This document shows positions 31,897-44,163 of a stretch of 64,000 nt of DNA, piece after piece. Source of the stretch: Mesotaenium endlicherianum (Eukaryota; Streptophyta; Zygnematophyceae; Zygnematales; Mesotaeniaceae); contig WELA01007670.1 of assembly GCA_009602735.1 (NCBI GenBank), positions 148,692 to 212,691 on the forward strand, written 5' to 3'. Under the pieces are notes generated by a model that was given only the letters and a program-made list of their open reading frames with translations, made no database searches and was not told where the DNA came from. The position numbers and the translations under genes are program-made. Every line of letters begins with the position of its first letter. The stretch's first letter is position 1.

Positions 31897-32087
31897 GGTT
31901 GGGAGAGGGTTCAAGATCGGCTACAGTAATGTTAAGGTGGCGGCATATGACTGCGCCTAAAAGGGCGGGCTGAGCACCAGTATCAAGAATAACCAAGCGG
32001 GGAGCAAGACCATTAATGAGAAGGACTTCGTACTAATTATCAAGCATAACAATACGAGGCAATGCACGTTCCCGTTTGAGCGGAGTG
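31897..32087 (-). pseudogene. Gypsy-MT2 protease, N-terminal half
   Basis: The minus strand reads V-I-L-D-T-G-A-Q-P, matching the F-D-T-G-A-Q-P active site of Gypsy-MT1, with an in-frame TAG about 20 codons earlier. It joins the C-half at 23077 once Gypsy-B is removed. No gag lies between it and the LTR. Confidence 0.8.
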
Positions 32088-32959
32088 TCGTGCGGTAGGA
32101 AGTCGGGTGCGTATTATTGACAGAAGCAAGGCATGATAAGCAAGCAGGCTTTGCTGCACTAAAGTCTATATACATGTGACTTTACAGCCAAAAAGACAGT
32201 CAAGCGTCAAATGTCTTAATGAAGGAGTGTGTACTCTCCAAAGTGAGCACCTCAAGACCGTAATTTGGTAGGAAAACAACTAATGAAGTCTGGCCCAAAA
32301 GATCACTGGAAGCACATCATGATCTTCAAGAGTAGTTTTATGGCAGGGGGGTATAAGCTGTGACTTTGCTCACCACTCGTGAAGTTCTTCAAGTGACTGG
32401 AAGCCAGCAAGGCTTGCTCTTCACAAGAGAGAGTATAAATGGTCCTGAAAACACAAGAGATAAAAGTGTAAGCTCTACTGATAGTCTGTGTGGCTTACAG
32501 CTGGCATAATCGAACTTCTAGAAAGATGTTCCTCTAGGGACATCTCTAGTACTTATACTCCTGGAAACCCGGCGTCGTATGCGGCGGATTCGATGCATGT
32601 AGTCACTCTAGGAGGCTCTCCCATGTCCACCAATGTGTACAAGGCATGTACTAGCACTCCTATAGGCTAAGCATAACTCAAACCAATCAAAGTATAGCTC
32701 GTAGAATATGCTATGTGTCTCTCATTGGTGGAGCTTACCTTCGGTGATTCTACCTAGATAGCGCCTCAAAAGTGAATCTGAAACTTGAGGAAGCTTCCTC
32801 TAGAAGTCGGTGATGCTGTCACCAAGTTATAGCCTCAATGATGCACTTATACTATGGAAATGCAGGACTCATATACGCTAAGGGGCTCGCGAATTTGTGC
32901 GTAGTACGCTGAGGGTCCTTGGGGTCACGGATGGTCAACAATGTCACCTTTGGGCACAT
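32088..32959 (-). repeat. Gypsy-MT2 5' LTR, cut by Gypsy-C
   Basis: An inverted, diverged copy of 15990-16880, including GACATTTGACGCTTGACT at the internal end. The outer part is missing because Gypsy-C begins at 32960. Confidence 0.8.
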
Positions 32960-34883
<1,924 letters not shown>

Positions 34884-37334
34884 CGCAACTCCTCATCCAC
34901 TCCTCGATGTCCTTGTCCGTATTTCTCCAGTAGTATTCCCGCTTCAGCACGCTTGCCGTCACCTCGCTTCCAAAGTGTCCAGCATATAAGCAGTCATGAT
35001 GCTCCGCAAGTAGTAAGTCTCGTAGCTCCTTGATGTCAGGTACCACCATTCTCTTGGAATCACCATAATACCATATGCCGTCTTTCTTTTGCATACTCGA
35101 GTTGGACTCAACTGCTCCACCATCAGCAAACTCTGGGTCCTCCTCATAACCTCTCTGAAGCTTCTTCTTGAAGTCCATATTCTCCTTAATGACTGAAACA
35201 GCTGCAAGGTCACACCTCCTGGATAGAGCGTCTTCAGGGTTGATCTTCCCAGGTAAGTACTCAATCTTGTGGTCGAACTGTTGCAGAAACTCCATCCACC
35301 GTGCTTGTCTTGGTGTCAACGTTGGCTGCGTCATAAACTTCTCCAAGCTCTTGTGGTCGGTCTTTATGAACACCTTCCGGCTGTCCACATGACATCGCCA
35401 AATCCTCAGAGCCTGGATAATAGCCAACATCTCCCGCTCGTGTGCTGCACCCTTTTGCTCAGCAGGACTCAACTTCCTGCTCTCATATGCCACAGGCTGC
35501 AATCCTTTGCCCTGATCTTGGAGAAGAATGGCTCCCACGGCAAAGTTTGACGCGTCTGTGATGATGGTGAAAGGAAGCTCTGGACTTGCAATTGCCAACA
35601 AAGATGCCTGTGTCAACAGCTCCTTAATCTTCTCAAATGCTTGCTGCTCCTTGTCACCCCATAGCCACTTCTCCTGCTTCTTCAACATGTCCGTGAGCGG
35701 TGCACATACCTTGGCAAATCCTTCAATGAAACGTCGATAATAATTCGCCATGCCGAGGAAACTCCTGAGTTGATGAATATCAGCAGGTACCGGCCAATCT
35801 TTGATTGCTTGCACCTTCTTCTGCTCCACCTTGACTCCTTCAACTCCCACTATGTGTCCAAGAAACCCGACCTCCTTGAGACAGAAGTCGCACTTGCTCA
35901 TCTTCCCATACAGCTTTTGAGCTCTCAAGACTTCCAACACCTTCCTCAGATGCCCCACATGCTCCTCCAAGGTCTTCGAATAGATCAGGATGTTGTCCAA
36001 AAATACAACCACAAACTGGTCCAAATAGGGTCTGAAGATACTATTCATGAGTCCCATAAATGTAGCAGGTGCATTAGTCAATCCAAAAGGCATGACTGTG
36101 AACTCGAACAAACCATAGCGAGTTCTGAAAGCAGTCTTCTGAACGTCTCCTTCCGCAATCCGTACCTGGTGATAGCCACTCCTCAAATCGATCTTTGAGA
36201 AATACTTCGCCCCAACAAGCCTGTCAATCAACTCGTCCACTCGTGGAAGTGCGTACCTGTTCTTGATGGTCACCTTGTTGAGAGCCCGATAGTCGACACA
36301 CATCCTCATAGTCCCATCCTTCTTCTTCACAAATGAGACTGGCGCTGCAAATGGAGACACGCTGGGTCGGATGAATCCCTTCTCCAATAACTCCGTCAGC
36401 TGCTTCTTCAACTCGTCCAACTCCGCAAACGATTGACGATAGGCGGGTCTCACTCGTGGCTTGCTCCTTGGTTCCAACTCAATCTTGTGCTCCATAGCTC
36501 TCTGTGGAGGTAATCCTGCAGGTAGTTCCTCAGGAAATACGCACTTGAACTCCTCCAACAGCGCCTTAATTTGGGCAGGCATCTCAGCAGGTTTCTTCTC
36601 TTGAGCAGTTGGGCTCTGCTCCTTCTGAGCAAGGGGATCAGATACCACTACTTGCTCCTCCGGCGATGTACATTCGCCCAGGCTGTTAGGATTCACGCTT
36701 GCTCCATCTGATGACCTGGCCAGGGCCACCGAAACAAGGTACATCTCCTTCACCTGATTCGCCCTGCATAGCTTCTTAACTTGCAGGCTCGACTGAAGAC
36801 AGTTACTTGTGGTCGTATCTACCTCCACCTGTTTCGCTGTCTCCATTCCACCATCACGCCCTTGGACCTCCACTTGTCCTGTGTTCCAATGCACTTGAGG
36901 GTTGGCTTTTCTTAGCCATGGTCGGCCCAATATCACCTCATGGTGACCTAACTCTGCCTGCTCCATAACTTCAGTACTCCGGTACCCCGCTACTTCCACG
37001 TGAATAGCTTCCGTAGGTGCATCACACTTGAGTCTCTGCACATTCGCCAAAATGGCCTCCTTAGGCTCATAATGCTTCTGCACAGGGATTCGCCACTGTT
37101 TCACCAGCTTCTTGTGCACAAAATTTGCACTTGCGCCACTGTTGACCATACACTTCGCCTTGTTGCCGTCGACCACTCCTTCCACGATGATAAGCTTGTC
37201 AACATCTCGTCCTTTGCTTCTCGGCAGGCTCCTGGGGATAACCTCCTTGTGAGTTCTCGTCTTCACGCCAGTAGACACCCCAGAACGACTTACTGGCGTC
37301 CTCCTTTTTCCTGCTGTTGAGGTTGCTTCGCCTT

Positions 37335-38321
37335 CACATAACAGTCTCGAGCCAGATGTCCAAGCTTGCCGCAACTATAGCAGGGTCCTCTCGACTTGAA
37401 ATTCTGTTGCCTGCGCTGGTTCTGAACAAGTCCCAACTCCAGAGGTACTGGACCTTGAACACTCGTGCTTGGCGCTTGAGATCCAAAGTGTCAATATCCT
37501 CCAAAGTTAAGGCTGCCCCACTGCCTCTGACTCTACTCCACAGCGTCGACCCTTGTTGCCAATGCCATCATTTCCCCAAGACTGGTAGGGTCCTTGAGCG
37601 CCACTTCCTTGGCCACAGTTGGCTTGAGTCCCCTCTTGAACTTGTCCATCATCTCTGACTCGTGCATGGATGGGCATTGAAGCACCAGCTCGTTGAAGCG
37701 CGAAACATACTCCTGAACGCTTCCTCGCTGACGAAGGCGCACCAATAGATCTCGAGCGGTAGCCTCGGGTGCAATAGGTTGAAATTGCCTCTTCAAGCCT
37801 TCAAATAGCTGATCAACAGTAGCAGGAACTCCAGACAGCTGCTCTTCTCATTCATACCAAGCTCCAGCACTCTCCTGCAGCAAAGTTATGACAGAGGCGA
37901 CTTGCCTGTCGGGCGTGAGCGCAGAGTACTCTATAAACTTCTTCACTCCAAAAATCCACTGATGAACAAGCGGCGATCCACGCTCTCCAGTATAAACTTC
38001 AGGCTTAGGCGCACGCACTCCTGATGCGGGTGGAGTAACTGGTTGCACCACTGAATTAACATGAATTGGTGGTACAACGGGTGCAGGTGCCGAACTCGTC
38101 GAAGCGGCGTTTCCAACAACAACTCGCACCATTCTCTCCGCCTCCGCGCGCATATTTTGTTGAAACTGAGCATAGACTTCTCCTCCAATTGCATTTGCCA
38201 TTTGCCTCAGCATCGCCTGCATTTCTTGTTGCTCTCTGGTCATCGTTGGTGCTGCCTGCTGCCCCGCGCGCTCAACATGCTCGACATGTTCGCCTCCTCC
38301 AGCTGTCGGCTGCGACTCCAT
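37335..38321 (-). pseudogene. Gypsy-C Gag
   Basis: The N-terminal piece (37848-38321) starts M-E-S-Q-P-T. The middle piece (37533-37796) has the Gag block Q-E-Y-V-S-R-F-N-E-L, and the CCHC knuckle [14 protein letters not shown] lies near 37340-37382. Stops or frameshifts part the pieces. Confidence 0.85.
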
Positions 38322-38344
38322 AATATAATATGCAAACTAACCTC

Positions 38345-38356
38345 GCTCCGATACCA
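38345..38356 (-). promoter_or_regulatory. Gypsy-C primer binding site
   Basis: The minus strand reads TGGTATCGGAGC two bases inside the LTR edge, the same initiator-Met type as Gypsy-B and Gypsy-E. Confidence 0.85.
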
Positions 38357-38358
38357 GA

Positions 38359-38800
38359 TGAAAGGGGCAGAGTGCGCTAGTGGAAGCGTAGTAACGCACG
38401 AGGAAAGGAACTAGTTGCAATCATACTAAAGAGTGCAGCGGCATATCACTAACAAAGCTTAGGAAAAATACTCAGCATTTTGAGTAGCAAGAAATTGCTC
38501 ACAAATGAACTAGGATGAAAGGCCTTGTCATTACAAACCCGTTGAAATTTACAGAAGTGAAAACTGATAAGAAACAAAGACGTTATGCCTTTTTATAATT
38601 TTCTGCCTAAGTGCTCCTTCCTAGGAGGAGACTACGGATTTTCCTTAGTGTTTGTCAAATCGTCCCTTCCAAAATATTCGTGAGTAAGCCAGATCAGTCT
38701 AATCTGACGTGTCGGGCCGAATTGACGTCCACATACATGCATCGACATTACTAGAATATTCTATCTTAGACGCGCTAGGCTAAACCGAAACTTCTAGATA
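38359..38800 (-). repeat. Gypsy-C 5' LTR, truncated
   Basis: Matches 32960-33400; the outer ~300 bp are absent and Gypsy-D pol begins at 38801. Confidence 0.88.
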
Positions 38801-40808
38801 AAGCGAAGATTGACCACATCCCCGGTGCTCACACTCCCAAGTCCAAACCCAGATTGGCCCTTCTACGTCATCACCGATGCATCTTCCTATGCAATAGGAG
38901 CAATCCTGCTTCAAGACCATGGCAAGGGACTGCAGCCCATTGCCTACGAGTCAAGGAAGCTAAATTCGGCCGAGCACAATTATACAACCACGGAGCGAGA
39001 GGCATTGGCGATTGTACATGCCTTGAAGGTTTGGCGCTGCTACGTTGAAGGACGCAAAGTACTGGTCACCACGGACCACGAGGCGTTAAAGCACCTCCAG
39101 ACGCAGCCGTATCTCTCAAGGAGACAAGCAAGATGGAGCGGATACTTGCAACAATACAACATCACGATTCAATACCAGCCCGGCAAGACAAACCCGGCTG
39201 ACCCCTCTCAAGACTGCAATTAAACGCAGTGATGACATCGTTGAAGACAGATCTGGAAGCTCAATTTTCAGCCGCTTATGAAAGAGACTCTTACTACAAG
39301 AACGGAGAAGCAGCCTTGGACCCATACAAGAAGCAAGAAGGCAATTATTGGGTGAGGCAAGATACGGGCCAGAGATGTGTTCCTAATGACATAGACCTCC
39401 GGCTCTTGCTTCTACGAGAAGCACACGACAACCCTCTTGGAGGACACTTTGGAATCCTAAAGAACACAGGTGTTCTAGCCAGGACTTATTGTTGGCCAGG
39501 CATGTCTAACAAGTCAAGGAGTACTGCAGGAGTGACACATGCCAAAGAGTCAAGCCATCATCCCAAAAGGCGGGAGGACTCCTCCAACCACTACCAATCC
39601 CGGAAAGGCAATGGACGGAATGGACCTTATCGTGGACCTGCCCGTGACACCTCGTGGCCATAATGCAATACTCACGGTGGTGGACAGACTTTCCAAGATG
39701 GCTCATTTTATTCCCACGACGACTAAGGCTACAGCACCACAACTTGCAAGACTCATCTTTGACAACATCTTCCGACTCCATGGACTACCATCAAGGATTG
39801 TGTCGGATAGAGATCCAAGATTCACAAACCATTTTTGGAAAAATCTCTTCAAGAACTTGGGTACATCGCTGGATATGTCTACTGCCTACCACCCACAATC
39901 AGATGGGCAAACCGAGCGTATGAATCGTACCCTAAAGACCTCTCTAAAGGCCTACGTGTCTACCCTCGAGCAAGACTGGGACATGTACTTGACCCCCCTC
40001 GAGTTTGCCTACAACAACACTACGCAGGCCTCTACCCAAGAGTNAAGTCCCCATTCTTCCTCNCTTCCTCAACTATGGCTTCCATCCGACCACGCCACTG
40101 AGCTTCACGGCTGGCCTTGATGAAGTACCTGCAGCCACAGATTTTATGGAGACATTAGAAGCAGCCCTTACAGTTGCGAAGAAAGCTCTACAACACGCGC
40201 AAGATGCTCAAGCAAGAGTGGCGAACAGATCCAGAAGAGAAATTACGTACAGAGTGGGTGACAACGTGTTACTATCATCCAAGAACATTTCCCTGAACAA
40301 CAGGCCTGCCGGCAGCAAGTTCTCTCCCAAGTATTTGGGACCCTTCAAGATTATCCAGCAAGTCAACCGCGTTGCTTTCAAGCTAGAACTTCCCCAGACT
40401 ATGCACATCGACCCCGTATTCCACGCTTCCCTCTTCAAGCCGTATGTGCAACCCGACAACAAGTTCCCAGGACGTGTGACAACCCCACCAGCCCCAACAA
40501 TAGTGGATGATCATTTGGAGTACGAAGTGGAAGACATAGTGGCTATGAGAAATTTCAGGAGACAGCAGCAATACTTGATCAAGTGGAAAGGATATCCAGA
40601 TTCGGAGAATAGTTGGGTGGCGGCGCACTACCTTGACAAAGTTCAGAGAAAGTTGAAGCGCTTCCATGCCGCCAACCCCCATCTTGGACCAGCCCCAAGT
40701 CTCTCTACTAGAAGCCCGAAGACTTCAGGGAGGCAGCCTGCCACCATCAAGAAGCAGCAGAAGACCCCTTGGAGGCAGCCTGCAAGAACAAGAAAGAGGA
40801 AAAATTGA
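38801..40808 (+). pseudogene. Gypsy-D RNase H-integrase-chromodomain pseudogene
   Basis: Compared with Gypsy-E: a 1-base loss in the C run near 39203 breaks N-P-A-D-P; small deletions near 39510, 39535 and 39622 destroy the integrase zinc region. N bases at 40044 and 40063, each with a short exact duplication, break the integrase end. The chromodomain (Y-E-V-E-D-I-V ... L-I-K-W-K-G-Y) survives. Confidence 0.9.
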
Positions 40809-41577
40809 CATTAGACACTCTTCTCTTCTCGCAGTTTCTGGACAGAAAACTAAAACTGCTACTGGTAATAGGTCTCTGCATAATAAATTCTGAAAATTTA
40901 CCTGGCTGTAGTCCATGAGTAGCCGGTCATTTAGAGTCCAAGTTTGCTCAATTTGGAGCACTGGTGAGAGAGATATGATGCTCTAAGTAGAAGGGGGTCA
41001 GGCTGCTGGCATTGTTAGGGCAGAATATGCCTTCTGACATTGTGCCCTCCCCTGAACTTGGAATGCTCTGAAACTCAAGACTCTGGTAGAACATCTTACA
41101 GCGCCCAGTTTGAGACTTAGTTTGCAGAATTTGGAGAAGTATAGAAGGACTTATGATTTTCAGAAGTTTCTGCACAGATTTGGAGGAGTGCCTACTCTCT
41201 CAGCTCTCAACGACACTCCAGAAATGAGAATGCTCTCAAATTTGGTGACCCGGTAGAGTTCTCCGACGCGGTCCGTCTGGCACTCGAATTTTCAGATTTG
41301 GAGCAGTTCTGTGGCCGCTATGAATTTTTGAGTTCGTGGCAGATTCTGGGCCAACTTGTACAATTTTCTTTATCATTAAGGAGTAGGCTAGCCAATAAGG
41401 TCACACCACCTACGACCTTGCCTAGTCTACCTTACATGTGTAGCACCTGACTTGGCGCCTTTGACTAGTCCTCTTCACATGTGTGGCATCTGACTTGAAA
41501 CTGTTGTCTAGTTTGCTCCACATGTGTAAGACCTGACTTGACGCGCCGAGACGTCGCTTTTTCTATCGGGGGGGTGA

Positions 41578-42080
41578 TGTAGTGATTTGAGTTATTATAT
41601 ATTAGTTTGCATATATTTTAATGTTTTCAAATATGTTTGGAGTAGTATTGTGTGGAGTGAAGTGTAAATAGGTACTCTAGTAACTTGGTTCATTTCCTTT
41701 GAACCTTCCAAAGCATTTTCGAAGTCAGAGGAAAGACCTAGAAGAACTCCTCGTGGCAAAAGTCAAATGTGCCACTTTTAGGTCAAAAGGACATGTGTAC
41801 ATTATTCTAGAAAGAGGTTGCAAGTTTTGGAATGTGTTGGGTGCCAACACATCAACATACACTTTCCTAGAAATTATTTATGTTGCAAGTATATAAACAA
41901 GGGCTAGAACATAGAAAGACATTCCAGAATCACTCTTGTACTTGCCAAAATCCAAAAATATATTAACTTTCAAGAAGCCATCTCTCTTTCAAGAAGCTAC
42001 CACTTGTGTTCAAAGATTCTTGTCTTGAAGAGATAAAGTATTCTGTTTTACTAAGTACTTTATCTATCTGTTTCACTACA
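41578..42080 (+). repeat. Gypsy-D 3' LTR
   Basis: 503 bp, TGTAGTGATT to TTTCACTACA, the same length as both Gypsy-E LTRs but with more differences from them than they show from each other. Confidence 0.95.
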
Positions 42081-42516
42081 CCCAGTGTCGTGCTCGCGGG
42101 TCATTGAATTCCCTCCTTTTCCCGGCTTGCGAGAAAGGTTGACAAGGGAATCCCGCAAAGATCCAGTCAATCCTGTAACCATACAGGTCCTCAGACTTCA
42201 CATCGAGAATGTTCCCTCCAGCAAGACGCACTAACCTAGAATCAGTAGGAACCAACGCCTTGAAATGGTAGATTTGCCGCATTTGACTCATGACCTCCTT
42301 AAATGCTGTGAAAGCACCCGCATCATTGTCCACATACAGCACTTTGGATACCTGGATACCTCGCTGAATCAGTGAGATGGTTCCAGAACCAAGTCCGGCG
42401 AACAATTCCAGCACTACTACTCCTATCCTGCGAAAAGGATCCTCCATCCGCATAATGCCTTGCGGCAGCGGATCTACTCCAGGCATCAAATTGGCAGCAG
42501 ACTTAGCTGGGCTCAC
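42081..42516 (-). pseudogene. Third cytosine-5 methyltransferase fragment (motifs I-IV)
   Basis: The minus strand encodes V-V-V-L-E-L-F-A-G-L-G-S-G (SAM motif I), Y-V-D-N-D near motif II, and a canonical motif IV F-P-C-Q-P-F-S-Q-A-G followed by R-E-F-N-D-P-R. It is cut at N-D-P-R-A-R-H by the Gypsy-D LTR, so the catalytic Glu motif and the target recognition region are absent. Unlike the copies in Gypsy-MT1 and -MT2 it keeps the normal Pro-Cys-Gln, so it belongs to another C5 methyltransferase lineage. It may derive from a further retroelement or from a host gene. No flanking RT was found. Confidence 0.8.
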
Positions 42517-44100
42517 TCAGTTCTTCACTGAGAGCTTTATCTGTCAATACTACTCTCTCTCTTCGAGACGCGGATGCGACTTCTGAGAACTTGGAAATGA
42601 ACACACACAACTCACAATTTTAAGGCTGCTTCACACACACACTTGTGGCGTTCGGCTGACCCTGTGCTAATCTCCTAGCAGATTCTATCCTGCAGTTCTC
42701 CTTCTTAAACCGTGAGATTCCCTCTTGGGAACTTCTACAATCCTAACTTATCTATGATACACAGAAGAATCTTCAGCGTCGTCAGAAGCGTGGGGCTTTG
42801 GCTCTCCAATGGCCTTGGGAACTCCTTCTTCTTCTTCGCGCCCTTCTTCTCTTTCCTTCTGCTTCTTGGCAAAGGTGCGTGAGAGTGAATGACATGTCTC
42901 AGGCAAGATTCGTGCCTTTCGCAGGCACCACACAGCGTCATCTTTCGAGAATGCCGTGCTTAGTCACACAACTTAGCTACATGTCGCTTCTGCCTAGCCA
43001 TGCTCAACTCAAACTTGTAGTCACTCAGCATGCATGCACACCTTGTGACTGTCGCGCGTGGCTGCTTAGCTTCTCAGCTGGCAGTCACGCATAATTGGCT
43101 CATGGCTAAGAACTTCTGAGCGGCGTGCAAGCAAATGCCACTTGCTCAAGTTCTCCAAACCGGGCGGCCGTAACCTATCTTGGCATTGCAGCCATGACCT
43201 GGCTTAATCTGCCAGTCACACAGTACCTGACCTGGTACTTGCTGGGCGGCTCATTGCTGATCCCCAGCTCCTAGCCTCGCGGCTGTCTTCTCAAAACCTC
43301 CCCCATCCCTGGGTGTGGGGCACACTGACATTGACCCCTTGCCAGTGGTCTTGACGCCGCCATAACCGCTGACTGCGATGTAATCAGTCAAGTGGTCGGT
43401 GAGTCAACGTTGACTTTCAGCACTAGGTGGCCGTAGCTTGCGCTGCGCGTGCGACACCGTCAAACGGATAATGGTCGCGACATTTCGCGGCGTTAATTGG
43501 GTTCATCGAATTAATCTGCTGTCAATCTCGGTCAAACTGGTCCAAATTGGTCCAAGCGAGGGCTGTGGACCGGAGCTGGTGGGAGCTGGAGCGGAATCTG
43601 ACACGCGCCGGATGGCCGGAGGTTTCCTGCGTTGGCCTTCATCTCGGACCAGCTCGGACGACTTCGCGCAACTTCGCGCCTGTTTTGCGCCCGTATAAGG
43701 ACGCCCGAATTGTGGGGAGTTTGGATGTCAAAAAGTGAACACATGTTTCACTCTGGCCAACCCCAGTTATCCTCCTGACCTGCGTGGCGAAGCAGGCCCT
43801 TTCTGCGCCCTTCTGTATTTGCTTGTATTCAGCATTCAGGAGTCGGCACCATGCTCCAGGTTGCGTTGTTGGTATACCGTGGACTCTATAATCTGGACCC
43901 TGGAGTCTGGAGCTGGTCTGGTGTCAGGACTCTGGAGTCTGGACTATACCTCTTCCACTTTGACCAACAACATCGTTTGAAGCTTTCGAAGTCAATCTTT
44001 ATCCGATCTTTATCTGACCATGCAAGGCTTCGACCTGCGTACGCCAGCAGTCAGCCCACGCCAGCCTATGCACATTGGTGTGCATTGGTGTGCATATGTA
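42517..44100. other. Intergenic DNA, no gene recognised
   Basis: Contains AC-rich and CTT-rich runs and short frames without motifs. The last part is presumably the upstream region of the dioxygenase gene. Confidence 0.4.
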
Positions 44101-44104
44101 ACCT

Positions 44105-44112
44105 GTTATATA
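44105..44112 (+). promoter_or_regulatory. Possible TATA box of the dioxygenase gene
   Basis: TTATATAC lies about 55 bases before the ATG at 44164, a plausible distance for a short leader. Position is the only support. Confidence 0.3.
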
Positions 44113-44163
44113 CGTCGCTTGAGCTGTTTTCGGCCTTGGATGTCTCACAATAAATTGAGAGCA

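Larger units (their letters stand above)
19336..32959 (-). mobile_element. Gypsy-MT2: second methyltransferase-bearing gypsy element, interrupted by Gypsy-B
   Basis: On the minus strand the order is LTR (32959-32088), protease N-half, [Gypsy-B 31891-23083], protease C-half, methyltransferase, RT, RNase H, integrase start. Domain order and sequence parallel Gypsy-MT1, but the linkers are far shorter and the frame is broken many times. The integrase is lost past about 19336. Gypsy-B's TSD lies inside the protease. Gypsy-C has cut the LTR at 32960. Confidence 0.85.
38801..42080 (+). mobile_element. Gypsy-D: 5'-truncated copy of the Gypsy-E family
   Basis: Collinear with 55409-58685 of Gypsy-E, from the end of RT to the end of the 3' LTR. 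The untranslated 3' region is 769 bp in both. Everything 5' of RNase H is missing. Confidence 0.93.
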
